In this document: piece by piece, positions 1 through 6,692 of the stretch
Layout of the letters: the number at the start of each line of letters is the position of its first letter
Position numbering within the stretch: position 1 is the first letter of the stretch
Assembly (NCBI GenBank): GCA_016292785.1
Contig: JAEDFL010000035.1
Coordinates: 1 to 18,664 of the forward strand
Direction: 5' to 3'
DNA from: Clostridiaceae bacterium
GTDB lineage: Bacteria; Bacillota; Clostridia; Oscillospirales; Acutalibacteraceae
DNA length: 18,664 bases
Translations under genes and position numbers: made by a program
Notes under the pieces: model-generated
The model's database searches: none
The model's input: only the letters and a program-made list of their open reading frames with translations
Told to the model about the DNA's origin: nothing

Positions 1-230
1 AGATCCATCAGCGAGGAAACCTCCTCGGGCGGACGTTTCCAGTTCTCGGTGGAGAAAGCGTAGAATGTAATACTTTCTATTCCTATCTCTCCGGCATAAT
101 CGCAGATCTGCTTGAACACCTTTGCGCCTGCCTTGTGTCCCTCGGAACGGGGCAAGCCTCTCTGCTTCGCCCAGCGACCGTTGCCGTCCATAATTATACC
201 GATGTGCTTAGGCATTTTTCTTTCTTCCAT
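1..230 (-). CDS. uppS: Isoprenyl transferase (undecaprenyl diphosphate synthase), 5' part only
   Basis: Cis-prenyltransferase that adds isoprene units to farnesyl diphosphate to make the undecaprenyl carrier for cell-wall precursors; cytoplasmic, membrane-associated. Only the first ~76 codons lie in the window and the rest runs off the left edge. The N-terminus carries the family signature MDGNGRWA (the Asp at residue 15 is the family's Mg/diphosphate catalytic residue) and further on FYAFSTENW, also typical. The ATG at 230 is preceded at 8 nt by AAGGAG; a second in-frame ATG five codons later is possible but not needed. It is the third gene of pyrH-frr-uppS, a very common order in Firmicutes, so cotranscription is likely. 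Confidence 0.95.
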   Translation of the reverse strand, partial: MEERKMPKHIGIIMDGNGRWAKQRGLPRSEGHKAGAKVFKQICDYAGEIGIESITFYAFSTENWKRPPEEVSSLMD

Positions 231-252
231 ATCGGGTTCTCCTTTATTAACA

Positions 253-279
253 ACAGGCAGACCGTGAAAGCCTGCCTGT
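253..279 (-). other. Stem-loop in the frr-uppS spacer
   Basis: Perfect 8-bp inverted repeat (253-260 with 272-279) around an 11-nt loop, between the frr stop and the uppS ribosome binding site. No T-tract follows on the minus strand, so it is not a convincing terminator. It may be an RNA processing or partial attenuation site; its role is inferred only from position. Confidence 0.4.
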
Positions 280-293
280 AAACGATCTGCGGA

Positions 294-848
294 TTATATT
301 GACATAACTTCCTTTTCTTTTGCCGAAGCGGCGGAATCTATATCCTTGATAAACTCGTCGGTTATCTTCTGAAGCTCATCTTCGCCGTTCTTGAGGTCAT
401 CCTCGGTGATCTCCGAAGCTTTCTGCATCTTCTTGATCTTGTCAATCGCATCACGGCGAATGGAACGGATAGCAACCTTTGAGTCCTCCGCCATCTTCTT
501 TATGTCCTTAACAAGCTCCTTACGTCTGTCCTCCGTAAGCTGGGGGAAGGTCAGGCGGATAACGGAACCGTCGTTCTGCGGATTGATACCGATATCGGAA
601 GCCTGAATTGCCTTGTAGATCGGATTAAGAGTTGACTTATCCCACGGCTGAATAACAAGGATGCGAGCCTCGGAAACGGAGATTGCCGCCATCTGATTGA
701 TCGGCGTGGGAACTCCGTAGTAGTCAACAAGGATCTTGTCGAGCACGCCGGGATTTGCACGTCCTGCTCTTACCGCCGCATAGTCCTTATTAAGAACGGA
801 TACGGTCTTTGACATTTTTTCTCTGGTATTGCTGTAAACTTCTTTCAT
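294..848 (-). CDS. frr: Ribosome recycling factor
   Basis: Splits the post-termination ribosome together with EF-G; cytoplasmic. The 184-residue product has the normal length and all-helical/beta-sandwich pattern of RRF: AVRAGRANPGVLDKI near residues 25-40, the central YYGVPTPINQMA segment, and the C-terminal charged helix with EDRRKELVKDIKKMAE. The ATG at 848 follows GAGGAGAG at 6-8 nt. It sits 24 bp downstream of pyrH and upstream of uppS, the usual neighbours, and is presumably cotranscribed with them. Confidence 0.98.
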   Translation of the reverse strand: MKEVYSNTREKMSKTVSVLNKDYAAVRAGRANPGVLDKILVDYYGVPTPINQMAAISVSEARILVIQPWDKSTLNPIYKAIQASDIGINPQNDGSVIRLTFPQLTEDRRKELVKDIKKMAEDSKVAIRSIRRDAIDKIKKMQKASEITEDDLKNGEDELQKITDEFIKDIDSAASAKEKEVMSI

Positions 849-872
849 AAAAAACTCTCCTCACTGATATAT

Positions 873-1571
873 TTATTCTTTAACAAGTGTGCCTATGCTT
901 TCACCGTTGACGGCTCTGATAATATTTTCGGGATCGGAAAGATTGAAAACGAGAATATCAATCGAATTGTCCCTGCAAAGCGAAGCCGCCGTGCTGTCCA
1001 TTACCTTCAAGCCCTTGGCAAGAACCTCGGAATGGGTAAGTGTATCGTACTTGACAGCGTCGTCAAACTTGTTCGGATCCTTATCGAAAACACCGTCAAC
1101 ATTGGTTGCCTTGAAAATAACATCTGCCTCGATCTCTGCCGCTCTGAGCGCCGCCGTTGTGTCGGTCGAGAAGAACGGACAGCCTGTGCCGCAGCCGAAT
1201 ATTACGACCTCGCCGTCATTGAGATGAGCGACGGCATCTCTTGCAACATACTGTTCCGCTATCGGCTGCATACCGATTGCAGACATAACCCTCGCCTTAA
1301 CGCCGAGCTGTTCAAGAGCCTCGCAAAGCGCAAGTGAGTTCATAACCGTTGCAAGCATTCCCATATTGTCGGCTCTTGTGCGGTTCATCGTTCCGCTGCT
1401 TCTTCCTCTCCAGAAGTTGCCGCCGCCGACAACCAGTCCTACCTGAACACCCATATCGGCAACCTTTTTGACATACTTGCAGACATCGGTCACCATGTCG
1501 AAATCAATTCCGTGTCCCTGCTCGCCGGCAAGAACCTCACCGCTGAGCTTGAGCAGAATTCTTTTATACAT
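873..1571 (-). CDS. pyrH: UMP kinase (uridylate kinase)
   Basis: Phosphorylates UMP to UDP in pyrimidine nucleotide synthesis; hexameric amino-acid-kinase fold, cytoplasmic. The 232-residue protein starts MYKRILLKLSGE and shows the family motifs GGGNFWRGR, the DNMGMLAT segment and KATNVDGVFDKDP, the last typical of the nucleotide-binding region. The reading frame is open five codons further to a GTG at 1586, but that GTG is followed directly by the GGGG stretch that serves as Shine-Dalgarno for the ATG at 1571, so I place the start at 1571. Usually rpsB and tsf precede pyrH; here an unrelated gene ends upstream and pyrH has its own candidate promoter. Confidence 0.97.
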   Translation of the reverse strand: MYKRILLKLSGEVLAGEQGHGIDFDMVTDVCKYVKKVADMGVQVGLVVGGGNFWRGRSSGTMNRTRADNMGMLATVMNSLALCEALEQLGVKARVMSAIGMQPIAEQYVARDAVAHLNDGEVVIFGCGTGCPFFSTDTTAALRAAEIEADVIFKATNVDGVFDKDPNKFDDAVKYDTLTHSEVLAKGLKVMDSTAASLCRDNSIDILVFNLSDPENIIRAVNGESIGTLVKE

Positions 1572-1589
1572 ATAGAATACCCCCACTGC

Positions 1590-1606
1590 CTGATTATAAC
1601 AATCAG
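1590..1606 (-). promoter_or_regulatory. Candidate pyrH extended -10 promoter inside a palindrome
   Basis: On the minus strand TGTTATAAT (1593-1601) is an extended -10 element; no good -35 is visible. The predicted start of transcription would lie near 1586, giving a leader of about 15 nt that contains only the G-rich ribosome binding site. The -10 lies within a perfect 6-bp inverted repeat with 5-nt centre (CTGATT / AATCAG, 1590-1595 and 1601-1606), the layout expected for a repressor site, though no regulator can be named. Confidence 0.4.
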
Positions 1607-1701
1607 ATCATATCATTTATATTCTACTTTAAAACGGCTGTTCTGTAAAGTGGAAAATGATATTTTTCACGAAAAATTCAAATTTATTTTCAGATATAAA
1701 A

Positions 1702-1725
1702 ACGGGCAGGCAAAAACCTGTCCGT
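1702..1725 (-). terminator. Rho-independent terminator after the small membrane protein gene
   Basis: Nine-base-pair stem (1702-1710 with 1717-1725, one G-U) and 6-nt loop just after the stop of the minus-strand gene at 1733. On the minus strand the stem is followed by a short T-run (CGTTTTTAT). It separates this transcript from pyrH. Confidence 0.8.
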
Positions 1726-1732
1726 TATATTT

Positions 1733-2233
1733 CTATATTACATTGCCGAGCAGACCGTAAAACAATGCTCCGACAATAAAACCTGCGATCAGAACGCCGA
1801 GGGCGATGATCGGGAGAGATTTTTTCATTCTTATATCCATAATATCGGCAACAAGAGCGCCTGTCCAGCCGCCTGTTCCGGGCAGAGGAATGGCAACGAG
1901 CAGGAGAAGTCCCCAAGCTCCGTATTTCTCGATGGTGTGCCGATGCTTCTCCGCCTTGCTCTCAAGCTTGCGGACAATTTTTCCGAGATGCTTTGTTCTT
2001 TTCATCAGCTCAAAAATCTTGCGCAGGAAAAGAAGAATGAACGGGATAGGGAGCATATTTCCGACATAGCATATCACAAATGCCCGTATTACATTCATAT
2101 CCAGAAGCTTTGCGGCTATCAGACCGCCCCTGAGCTCAAGAATCGGGAGCAAGGAAATAATAAAAACCGTCAGCTCATTCGGTATTTTGTCTTGAAAAAA
2201 TTCCGTAATAGACTGAATAATTGATTCTGTCAT
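1733..2233 (-). CDS. Small multidrug export family membrane protein (COG2426-like)
   Basis: A 166-residue integral membrane protein resembling the family annotated 'small multi-drug export protein' (PF06695/COG2426); actual transport activity of this family is poorly established. Hydrophobic segments lie near residues 20-45, 50-72, 105-130 and 138-163, separated by a basic helix at 76-104. Two loop motifs stand out, LPILELRGGLI (29-39) and IPLPGTGGWTG (115-125), which look like a paired re-entrant arrangement; I infer this from the pattern. It begins 6 bp after the Nudix gene, and its CGGAG ribosome binding site lies in the last Nudix codons, so the two are probably translationally coupled. 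A terminator follows. Confidence 0.8.
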   Translation of the reverse strand: MTESIIQSITEFFQDKIPNELTVFIISLLPILELRGGLIAAKLLDMNVIRAFVICYVGNMLPIPFILLFLRKIFELMKRTKHLGKIVRKLESKAEKHRHTIEKYGAWGLLLLVAIPLPGTGGWTGALVADIMDIRMKKSLPIIALGVLIAGFIVGALFYGLLGNVI

Positions 2234-2238
2234 TTTAA

Positions 2239-2979
2239 TTACTCCGTTATTATCTTTTTATTTTTAAGATACTCATAAGCCTTGGAAAGAATATTTCTGT
2301 CGTTTTCAAACCTCAGCTTGCCGAGAGCCTTTTCATAGCCGAGCCAGATATAGTCCTCAATCTCTTCCTTTTGGATAATCGTCTGAGTATCCTGAGTTGC
2401 GGCAAGAAAGATATTAACGTTTTTCTCCACCTTGCCCTGAATCGTATATTGGCTTTTGGTGATAAAATCGGGATGAATTGTAATTCTGATACCCGTCTCC
2501 TCAAGCACCTCACGGTAAGCGGTCTGAAAATCGTTTTCGCCCTGCTCAACGTGTCCCTTCGGGAAGCCCCAATGGGCGCTTCTTCTGTTCTTGATGAGCA
2601 GGAAACGTATCATTCCGCCGATGTTTCTGTAAACAACGGCTCCGCAGGAACGTTCATAAAGACATTCAAGCGTATGCTTCTTATCTCTGACTGCAAATTC
2701 AATTCCGTTTGCAATGTCAATGTTAATAAATCTTGTACTCTTCGGTGCCACAACCCAATCTATTTCATTGCTGCCGTCATACCTGACAACGCCGACAACC
2801 CTGCCGTCGAAGCTGCGGACGGGATGATTGATACCCATAATAAACGCACCTTTGACAGAGGCGTTGAACTGTTTAGCCCCCTCGACCTCACCATAGTTAA
2901 GCTCATAGGTAAAGCCCTGTTCATTGCTGTAAGAATGGATCGGATGAGTCACCTTGATACGAACATATTTTCCAAGCAT
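2239..2979 (-). CDS. Nudix hydrolase with N-terminal pyrophosphatase-like domain
   Basis: Two-domain protein of 246 residues. The C-terminal part (about 108-246) is a Nudix hydrolase with a perfect box: G142, E148, then REVLEETGI at 156-164, matching GX5EX7REUXEEXGU. The lead-in ERSCGAVVYR resembles Ap4A-hydrolase-type Nudix proteins, so a dinucleoside polyphosphate or nucleotide substrate is the likeliest guess. The N-terminal part (1-104) starts MLGKYVRIKV and has YELNYGEV, resembling the short soluble inorganic-pyrophosphatase-like proteins of Firmicutes. The acidic metal-ligand residues expected between 38 and 48 are not visible, so this domain may bind rather than cleave. The ATG at 2979 follows GGAGGAG at 8 nt. 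It is first gene of a two-gene operon with the downstream membrane protein. Confidence 0.85.
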   Translation of the reverse strand: MLGKYVRIKVTHPIHSYSNEQGFTYELNYGEVEGAKQFNASVKGAFIMGINHPVRSFDGRVVGVVRYDGSNEIDWVVAPKSTRFINIDIANGIEFAVRDKKHTLECLYERSCGAVVYRNIGGMIRFLLIKNRRSAHWGFPKGHVEQGENDFQTAYREVLEETGIRITIHPDFITKSQYTIQGKVEKNVNIFLAATQDTQTIIQKEEIEDYIWLGYEKALGKLRFENDRNILSKAYEYLKNKKIITE

Positions 2980-2995
2980 GTTCTTAACTCCTCCA

Positions 2996-3058
2996 CCGTG
3001 TACCGAATATACACGGATTTACCGCAGACGCAACAAAATACATTGTTTTTTCGTCCGC
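2996..3058 (-). promoter_or_regulatory. Structured 5' leader of the Nudix gene
   Basis: Between the promoter and the Nudix start the minus strand can form two hairpins. The outer pair 3024-3030/3052-3058 (7 bp, one G-U) has an inner AACAA/TTGTT stem. A perfect 7-bp stem, 2996-3002/3010-3016, ends only 1-2 nt before the Shine-Dalgarno at 2988-2994. I do not recognise a known riboswitch class. The arrangement could modulate translation, but this is inference from folding by eye. Confidence 0.4.
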
Positions 3059-3075
3059 ATTCAATTTACCGTAAC

Positions 3076-3104
3076 ATTATACATTCATTTTGTTTAAATT
3101 ACAA
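3076..3104 (-). promoter_or_regulatory. SigmaA-type promoter of the Nudix operon
   Basis: On the minus strand TTGTAA (3099-3104) and TATAAT (3076-3081) are separated by exactly 17 bp. This predicts a leader of about 90 nt before the ATG at 2979. Confidence 0.75.
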
Positions 3105-3146
3105 TAGGAAAATTGAAATAATAGAAAATGTTTGCGGTATAAGTGA

Positions 3147-3177
3147 AGCCTCACCCTGAATTTTTTAGGATGAGGCT
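3147..3177 (-). terminator. Probable transcription terminator after the GH125 gene
   Basis: Eleven-base-pair stem (3147-3157 with 3167-3177, one G-U on the minus strand) with a 9-nt loop, just past the GH125 stop. The T-tract on the minus strand is poor (TTCACTT), so termination may be incomplete or factor-assisted. The plus-strand side is followed by a better T-rich stretch, but no plus gene ends there. Confidence 0.55.
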
Positions 3178-3184
3178 GATTTTA

Positions 3185-4468
3185 TTATATTATTCCATTT
3201 TCGAGAGCGGATTCAATAAACTCGGCAAAGATTGAATTTGACCACGCAAACCACGGACGGGTAAAATCCGAAGCGTCGTCGGCATTGAAGCCCTCGTGCA
3301 TATAGCCGGTGTCGGCATCGGTCGCAACGAGCAGATCAATAAGAGCCTTTATTTCCTCGGGATCGGTCGAGGTAAGTCCCTGCATTGAAAGGGCGATATG
3401 CCAGATAAAGTTTTTCGGCGTGTGCGGACTGCCTACGCCTGCGCCCTCCTTTCCTGAGAAGAAGAACGGGTTATCCGAGCTGAGAATAAACTTTCTTGTG
3501 TTTAAATAAACGGGATCGTTGACATCGCAGTAGCCGAGGTAAGGCGCACTCAAAAGGCTCGGCACATTTGCGTCATCGGCAAGCACATAATTGCCGAATC
3601 CGTCGGTTTCGCAGGCAAAGATTCTGCCGTATTTCGGGTGAAGGCAAGTTCCGTAGGTTCTGATTCCGTACTCTATCTCCTCACGGAGGCTTCTTATTTT
3701 CTTTAGAAATTCTTCATCGTCAAATCCCTGCTCGGTCAGAAGCTCGTCAATATATTTCAGCACGACGGAAGCAAACATATTTGATGCAATCAGATATCCG
3801 AAGGTACAGCTGTCGTCGCTCGGACGGAAGCCGCTCCAGGTCATTCCCGTAAAGTTAACGGGGTAGCCCTTGCCGCCGTTATGGAGAGTGTCGATCCATC
3901 TTGTATTGAAGCGCTGAAATGTGTAGGGAGATTTTTCAAAATGGTGCTGTTCGGTTATCCAGAGGTCAACCACCGTCTTTGCCGTTGAGATAAAATCCTC
4001 GTCAATTATCGAGGTGTCACCGGACTGCTTGCAGTAGAGATATGCAAGGCGGAACGGATAGCAAAGCGAGTCGATCTCATATTTTCTCTCCCACACCCAC
4101 GGATCGTTCTTAGGCACGTCCTCGGTATGTCCGTGTCCGTTGCTCTCAATGTTGAAAGCGTTTGCATACGGATCAATTCTGATGCAGGCAAGCTGACGGA
4201 CAATCAGTCCTCTGATTATCGAGCGGATTTCGGGATCGTCCTTTGTCAGCGGCAGATAGTGGGTAACCTGCGCCGTGGAATCTCTCAGCCACATTGCGGG
4301 GATATCGCCCGTGTAAAGGAAGGTTGAGCCGTCGGGCATAATCTCCGCCGTTGTTTCAAGCGTATTGGGATAGCAGTTGCGGTAGAGCTTCTCCAGCTTA
4401 GGATTTTTTGCAAGCTTTTTTGCTACCTCGTCAATGTGTTCGGTTACTGATTTGGGAATATTTTTCAT
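3185..4468 (-). CDS. GH125 exo-alpha-1,6-mannosidase
   Basis: Glycoside hydrolase family 125 (COG3538/PF06824), inverting exo-alpha-1,6-mannosidases that trim mannose from N-glycans and related oligosaccharides. The 427-residue length is normal. Family hallmarks are GDIPAMWLRDSTAQV at 54-68, NIESNGHGHTED (106-117), WSGFRPSDD at 211-219 and MHEGF at 390-394. By comparison with the characterised Clostridium perfringens enzyme, the general acid should be an Asp in RPSDD and the base the Glu at 392; this mapping is from memory. There is no signal peptide, so it acts in the cytoplasm on imported oligosaccharides. AAGGAG precedes the ATG at 4468 and overlaps the end of the upstream GH89-like gene (12 bp gap), so the two are coupled. 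Confidence 0.93.
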   Translation of the reverse strand: MKNIPKSVTEHIDEVAKKLAKNPKLEKLYRNCYPNTLETTAEIMPDGSTFLYTGDIPAMWLRDSTAQVTHYLPLTKDDPEIRSIIRGLIVRQLACIRIDPYANAFNIESNGHGHTEDVPKNDPWVWERKYEIDSLCYPFRLAYLYCKQSGDTSIIDEDFISTAKTVVDLWITEQHHFEKSPYTFQRFNTRWIDTLHNGGKGYPVNFTGMTWSGFRPSDDSCTFGYLIASNMFASVVLKYIDELLTEQGFDDEEFLKKIRSLREEIEYGIRTYGTCLHPKYGRIFACETDGFGNYVLADDANVPSLLSAPYLGYCDVNDPVYLNTRKFILSSDNPFFFSGKEGAGVGSPHTPKNFIWHIALSMQGLTSTDPEEIKALIDLLVATDADTGYMHEGFNADDASDFTRPWFAWSNSIFAEFIESALENGII

Positions 4469-4480
4469 ACCTGAATCTCC

Positions 4481-6556
4481 TTAAAACTGAGTGTAAACCT
4501 CTGAATATTTTTCAAGCAATTCCTCTGCAACCTTTAGAGTGTCCTCCTCACCTATTCCCGTCTTTCTCGGAATATAGTTTTCAAGGAAATTGTTCTCAAA
4601 AAGCGCAAGCCTTTTCGCCTGGTAAGAGCCGTTGTATTCATTCCTGTCAAGCGGCTGTTTCTTGGAATTATCCTTCAGCTTCTTGGGATTGTCGAAGTAA
4701 GCGGCAAGGGAGCGGTAATACATATGCCACCTCGCCTCGTAATAATCCTTGACAAGTCCTCCCCACTCGTTCCACACGGTGTCGTAAAGTATCGAGTGGT
4801 CGAACGGTCCCCATATAGTGTGAAGCAGAAGATAGTTGACCTGCAAGGCTTCCTTTTCCTCTTTTCCGTTTCCAAGCTCCTGCGCCTCAACATATTTCGT
4901 GCAGAAATTTGTTTCCTCTCTCGTTCTGAGAAGTCTGTCAATATCCTCGCAGATTTCAAGGAACAGGTTGCTCGCCTGTTCAAAATTGCGGACATTTTTT
5001 TCTCTGAAAAATTCCGTCGCCCTGAGATAAACAGGATATGCAAGATCGGAAAGAAACTGGCGGACAATCGACTGTAAATCAGCTCGCATTGCGTCAATCT
5101 TTTTCGCATCGGAGCCGAGAATACTTTTCGCTATGTCATACAGCTTATGGAAATCATAGCTGCGTTCCATTGTATCAAACGGAGCGGTGTGTTTAACGTT
5201 CGTACACGGTCGGGCGCATATTATCGAGCCGCAGCACTCGTCGCTGCCGCAAAGGTCGATAAGCGAAATTATATCATCACCGAAAGCGTCGGTCTTGTAA
5301 CGTTTGCGGCAGAAATCCCGTACAAATTCATCTCGGTCAAATCCGCCGTCAGAGGTCAGAGCTTCAAGAGCCGCAGCGCAGAAAACGGGGTTGATATCAA
5401 AAGTGTCAAAAGCCAACGCACCTCCGAGCGGAGAATCGGCAAAAGGATCGTCGCATATTTTTTGAACATTGCCGTAAATTCCCGTCCTGCCGTAGCGGTT
5501 GCCGCTTATCTCGGTAATATAGTTTTTTCCGTCGAGAATGTTTGAGCTTTTTGCCATTCCGCAGTCGTCAAGAAAAATATATCTTTCACCCTTACACTCC
5601 TTGAAAAAGTCGGCGTTGACCGAGCTTGTGTGCATATAGCACACGGCGTCTTCGTCAAACTCACCGAGCATTTCCTCCAAAGCCTTGCCGAGATCGGCAA
5701 GATGTGAGTTGTAGCCCTTTTTGTCGGATTCATAAATTCCTTCAAAGATATAGCTGTGAGTTTCACCGAGAGCCTCACGCTGAATAGTCAGGAACTTTTT
5801 GTTAAAGATTGAGTAGAAAGCATTCTTAGGTCTGATAAAAAATATCGGCGGAAAATTGTACCACATAGGAGCCTTAAATATATCCATTTTGATATATTTC
5901 CTCCTCATGCTGAACGGAACGCTCGGCAAGGCGGCAGGAAATATCGGCTCGATGCCGAGACTTCTCTCACGGTCGGAGATAAGCTTGCCGACGGTGATTT
6001 TTCTGTCAAGATATTCTTTGCTGTTGACGGAGTTTGTTCCCATAATATTGCCCGTGAGCTGATTCATCAGAAACGCAGGACCTGATGAAAACTCAAGGCA
6101 GAATTTTTCGGGCATACCGATATCGGTCAGCATTCTGAAAAGCACGCCGTCAAAGCCGACAGGCTGGAGCGCACGGTTGATTCCGTGCATCGCCATAAAG
6201 TCGATTTCCTTTTCCCATCGGTCAAAGCCCCAAAAGTTTCCCTCAAGCGAAAACTTCTCATAGCTTGTCATCGCACGGATTTTTTTCTTCACCGTGCGGC
6301 AGATTTTTTCCTCGGGCAAGGGAGCTGAGGAAAGCGTTGAAATATCATAATCTCCGCTTGTAATAACAACTCCGTGAAACCTGTTGAGATAGTCATAATA
6401 AGCCATTGCCTGACTCAGAACACAGTTACCTGCAAGCACAACCTTTTTATCTTCGGCATAAATCTCATAGCAGTCATATCCGTTGTCCGATTCAATCGTT
6501 TTCAGAATAAACTGATCTGCGATCCTCGGAGTGTTTCGTTTAATAAGCTCAAGCAT
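4481..6556 (-). CDS. GH89-like (alpha-N-acetylglucosaminidase family) protein, divergent active site
   Basis: The 691-residue protein follows the NAGLU/GH89 layout: a small N-terminal domain (1-90), a TIM-barrel region with RWEKEIDFMAMHGIN at 113-127, LEFSSGPAFLMNQLTGN at 154-170 and LGIEPIFPA at 200-208, and a C-terminal helical domain ending in LHTIWGP (578-584) and GGLVKDYYEARW (599-610). GH89 enzymes remove terminal alpha-GlcNAc. Against human NAGLU as I remember it, key positions look changed. APEGISQN, which carries one catalytic Glu, aligns with AFDTFDIN (382-389), and FNE, which carries the other, aligns near IFEG (270-273). The WCMLHNFGGN and AWSGQE motifs are also lost. It may have a different specificity or be non-catalytic. 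There is no signal peptide. Start at 6556 after AAGGAGA; first gene of an operon with GH125. Confidence 0.8.
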   Translation of the reverse strand: MLELIKRNTPRIADQFILKTIESDNGYDCYEIYAEDKKVVLAGNCVLSQAMAYYDYLNRFHGVVITSGDYDISTLSSAPLPEEKICRTVKKKIRAMTSYEKFSLEGNFWGFDRWEKEIDFMAMHGINRALQPVGFDGVLFRMLTDIGMPEKFCLEFSSGPAFLMNQLTGNIMGTNSVNSKEYLDRKITVGKLISDRERSLGIEPIFPAALPSVPFSMRRKYIKMDIFKAPMWYNFPPIFFIRPKNAFYSIFNKKFLTIQREALGETHSYIFEGIYESDKKGYNSHLADLGKALEEMLGEFDEDAVCYMHTSSVNADFFKECKGERYIFLDDCGMAKSSNILDGKNYITEISGNRYGRTGIYGNVQKICDDPFADSPLGGALAFDTFDINPVFCAAALEALTSDGGFDRDEFVRDFCRKRYKTDAFGDDIISLIDLCGSDECCGSIICARPCTNVKHTAPFDTMERSYDFHKLYDIAKSILGSDAKKIDAMRADLQSIVRQFLSDLAYPVYLRATEFFREKNVRNFEQASNLFLEICEDIDRLLRTREETNFCTKYVEAQELGNGKEEKEALQVNYLLLHTIWGPFDHSILYDTVWNEWGGLVKDYYEARWHMYYRSLAAYFDNPKKLKDNSKKQPLDRNEYNGSYQAKRLALFENNFLENYIPRKTGIGEEDTLKVAEELLEKYSEVYTQF

Positions 6557-6588
6557 TGCAACGTCTCCTTATGGTTTATACAAGAGGT

Positions 6589-6617
6589 ATTATACTCTAT
6601 TATAACGACAAAATAAA
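6589..6617 (-). promoter_or_regulatory. Promoter of the GH89-like/GH125 operon
   Basis: On the minus strand TTTATT (6612-6617) and TATAAT (6589-6594) are 17 bp apart, about 33 nt before the start at 6556. The -35 match is modest. A second TATAAT-like hexamer lies just upstream of the first. Confidence 0.5.
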
Positions 6618-6640
6618 GCAAATTTTTTATGAATTTTCAA

Positions 6641-6670
6641 ACATAAAAAAGGACGGCCGAAACCGTCCTT
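6641..6670 (-). terminator. Rho-independent terminator after the secreted protein gene
   Basis: Perfect 8-bp stem AAGGACGG/CCGTCCTT (6649-6656 with 6663-6670) with a 6-nt loop. On the minus strand the stem ends in a run of six T's. It closes the transcript of the gene ending at 6693. Confidence 0.9.
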
Positions 6671-6692
6671 GATTATTGGATTATTAAATCAC

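Noticed and set aside
2371..3159. 262-codon plus-strand open frame antisense to the Nudix gene
   Set aside because: It lies opposite a gene with a perfect Nudix box, strong ribosome binding site and promoter; its translation has no recognisable motif and runs across the Nudix promoter.
5147..5545. 132-codon plus-strand open frame inside the GH89-like gene
   Set aside because: Antisense shadow of a gene with recognisable domain landmarks throughout; no initiation signals.
4481..6556. GH89-like gene as a pseudogene because of its altered active site
   Set aside because: The frame is intact over 691 codons with preserved fold landmarks, promoter and ribosome binding site; divergence is better explained by a changed or lost activity than by decay.
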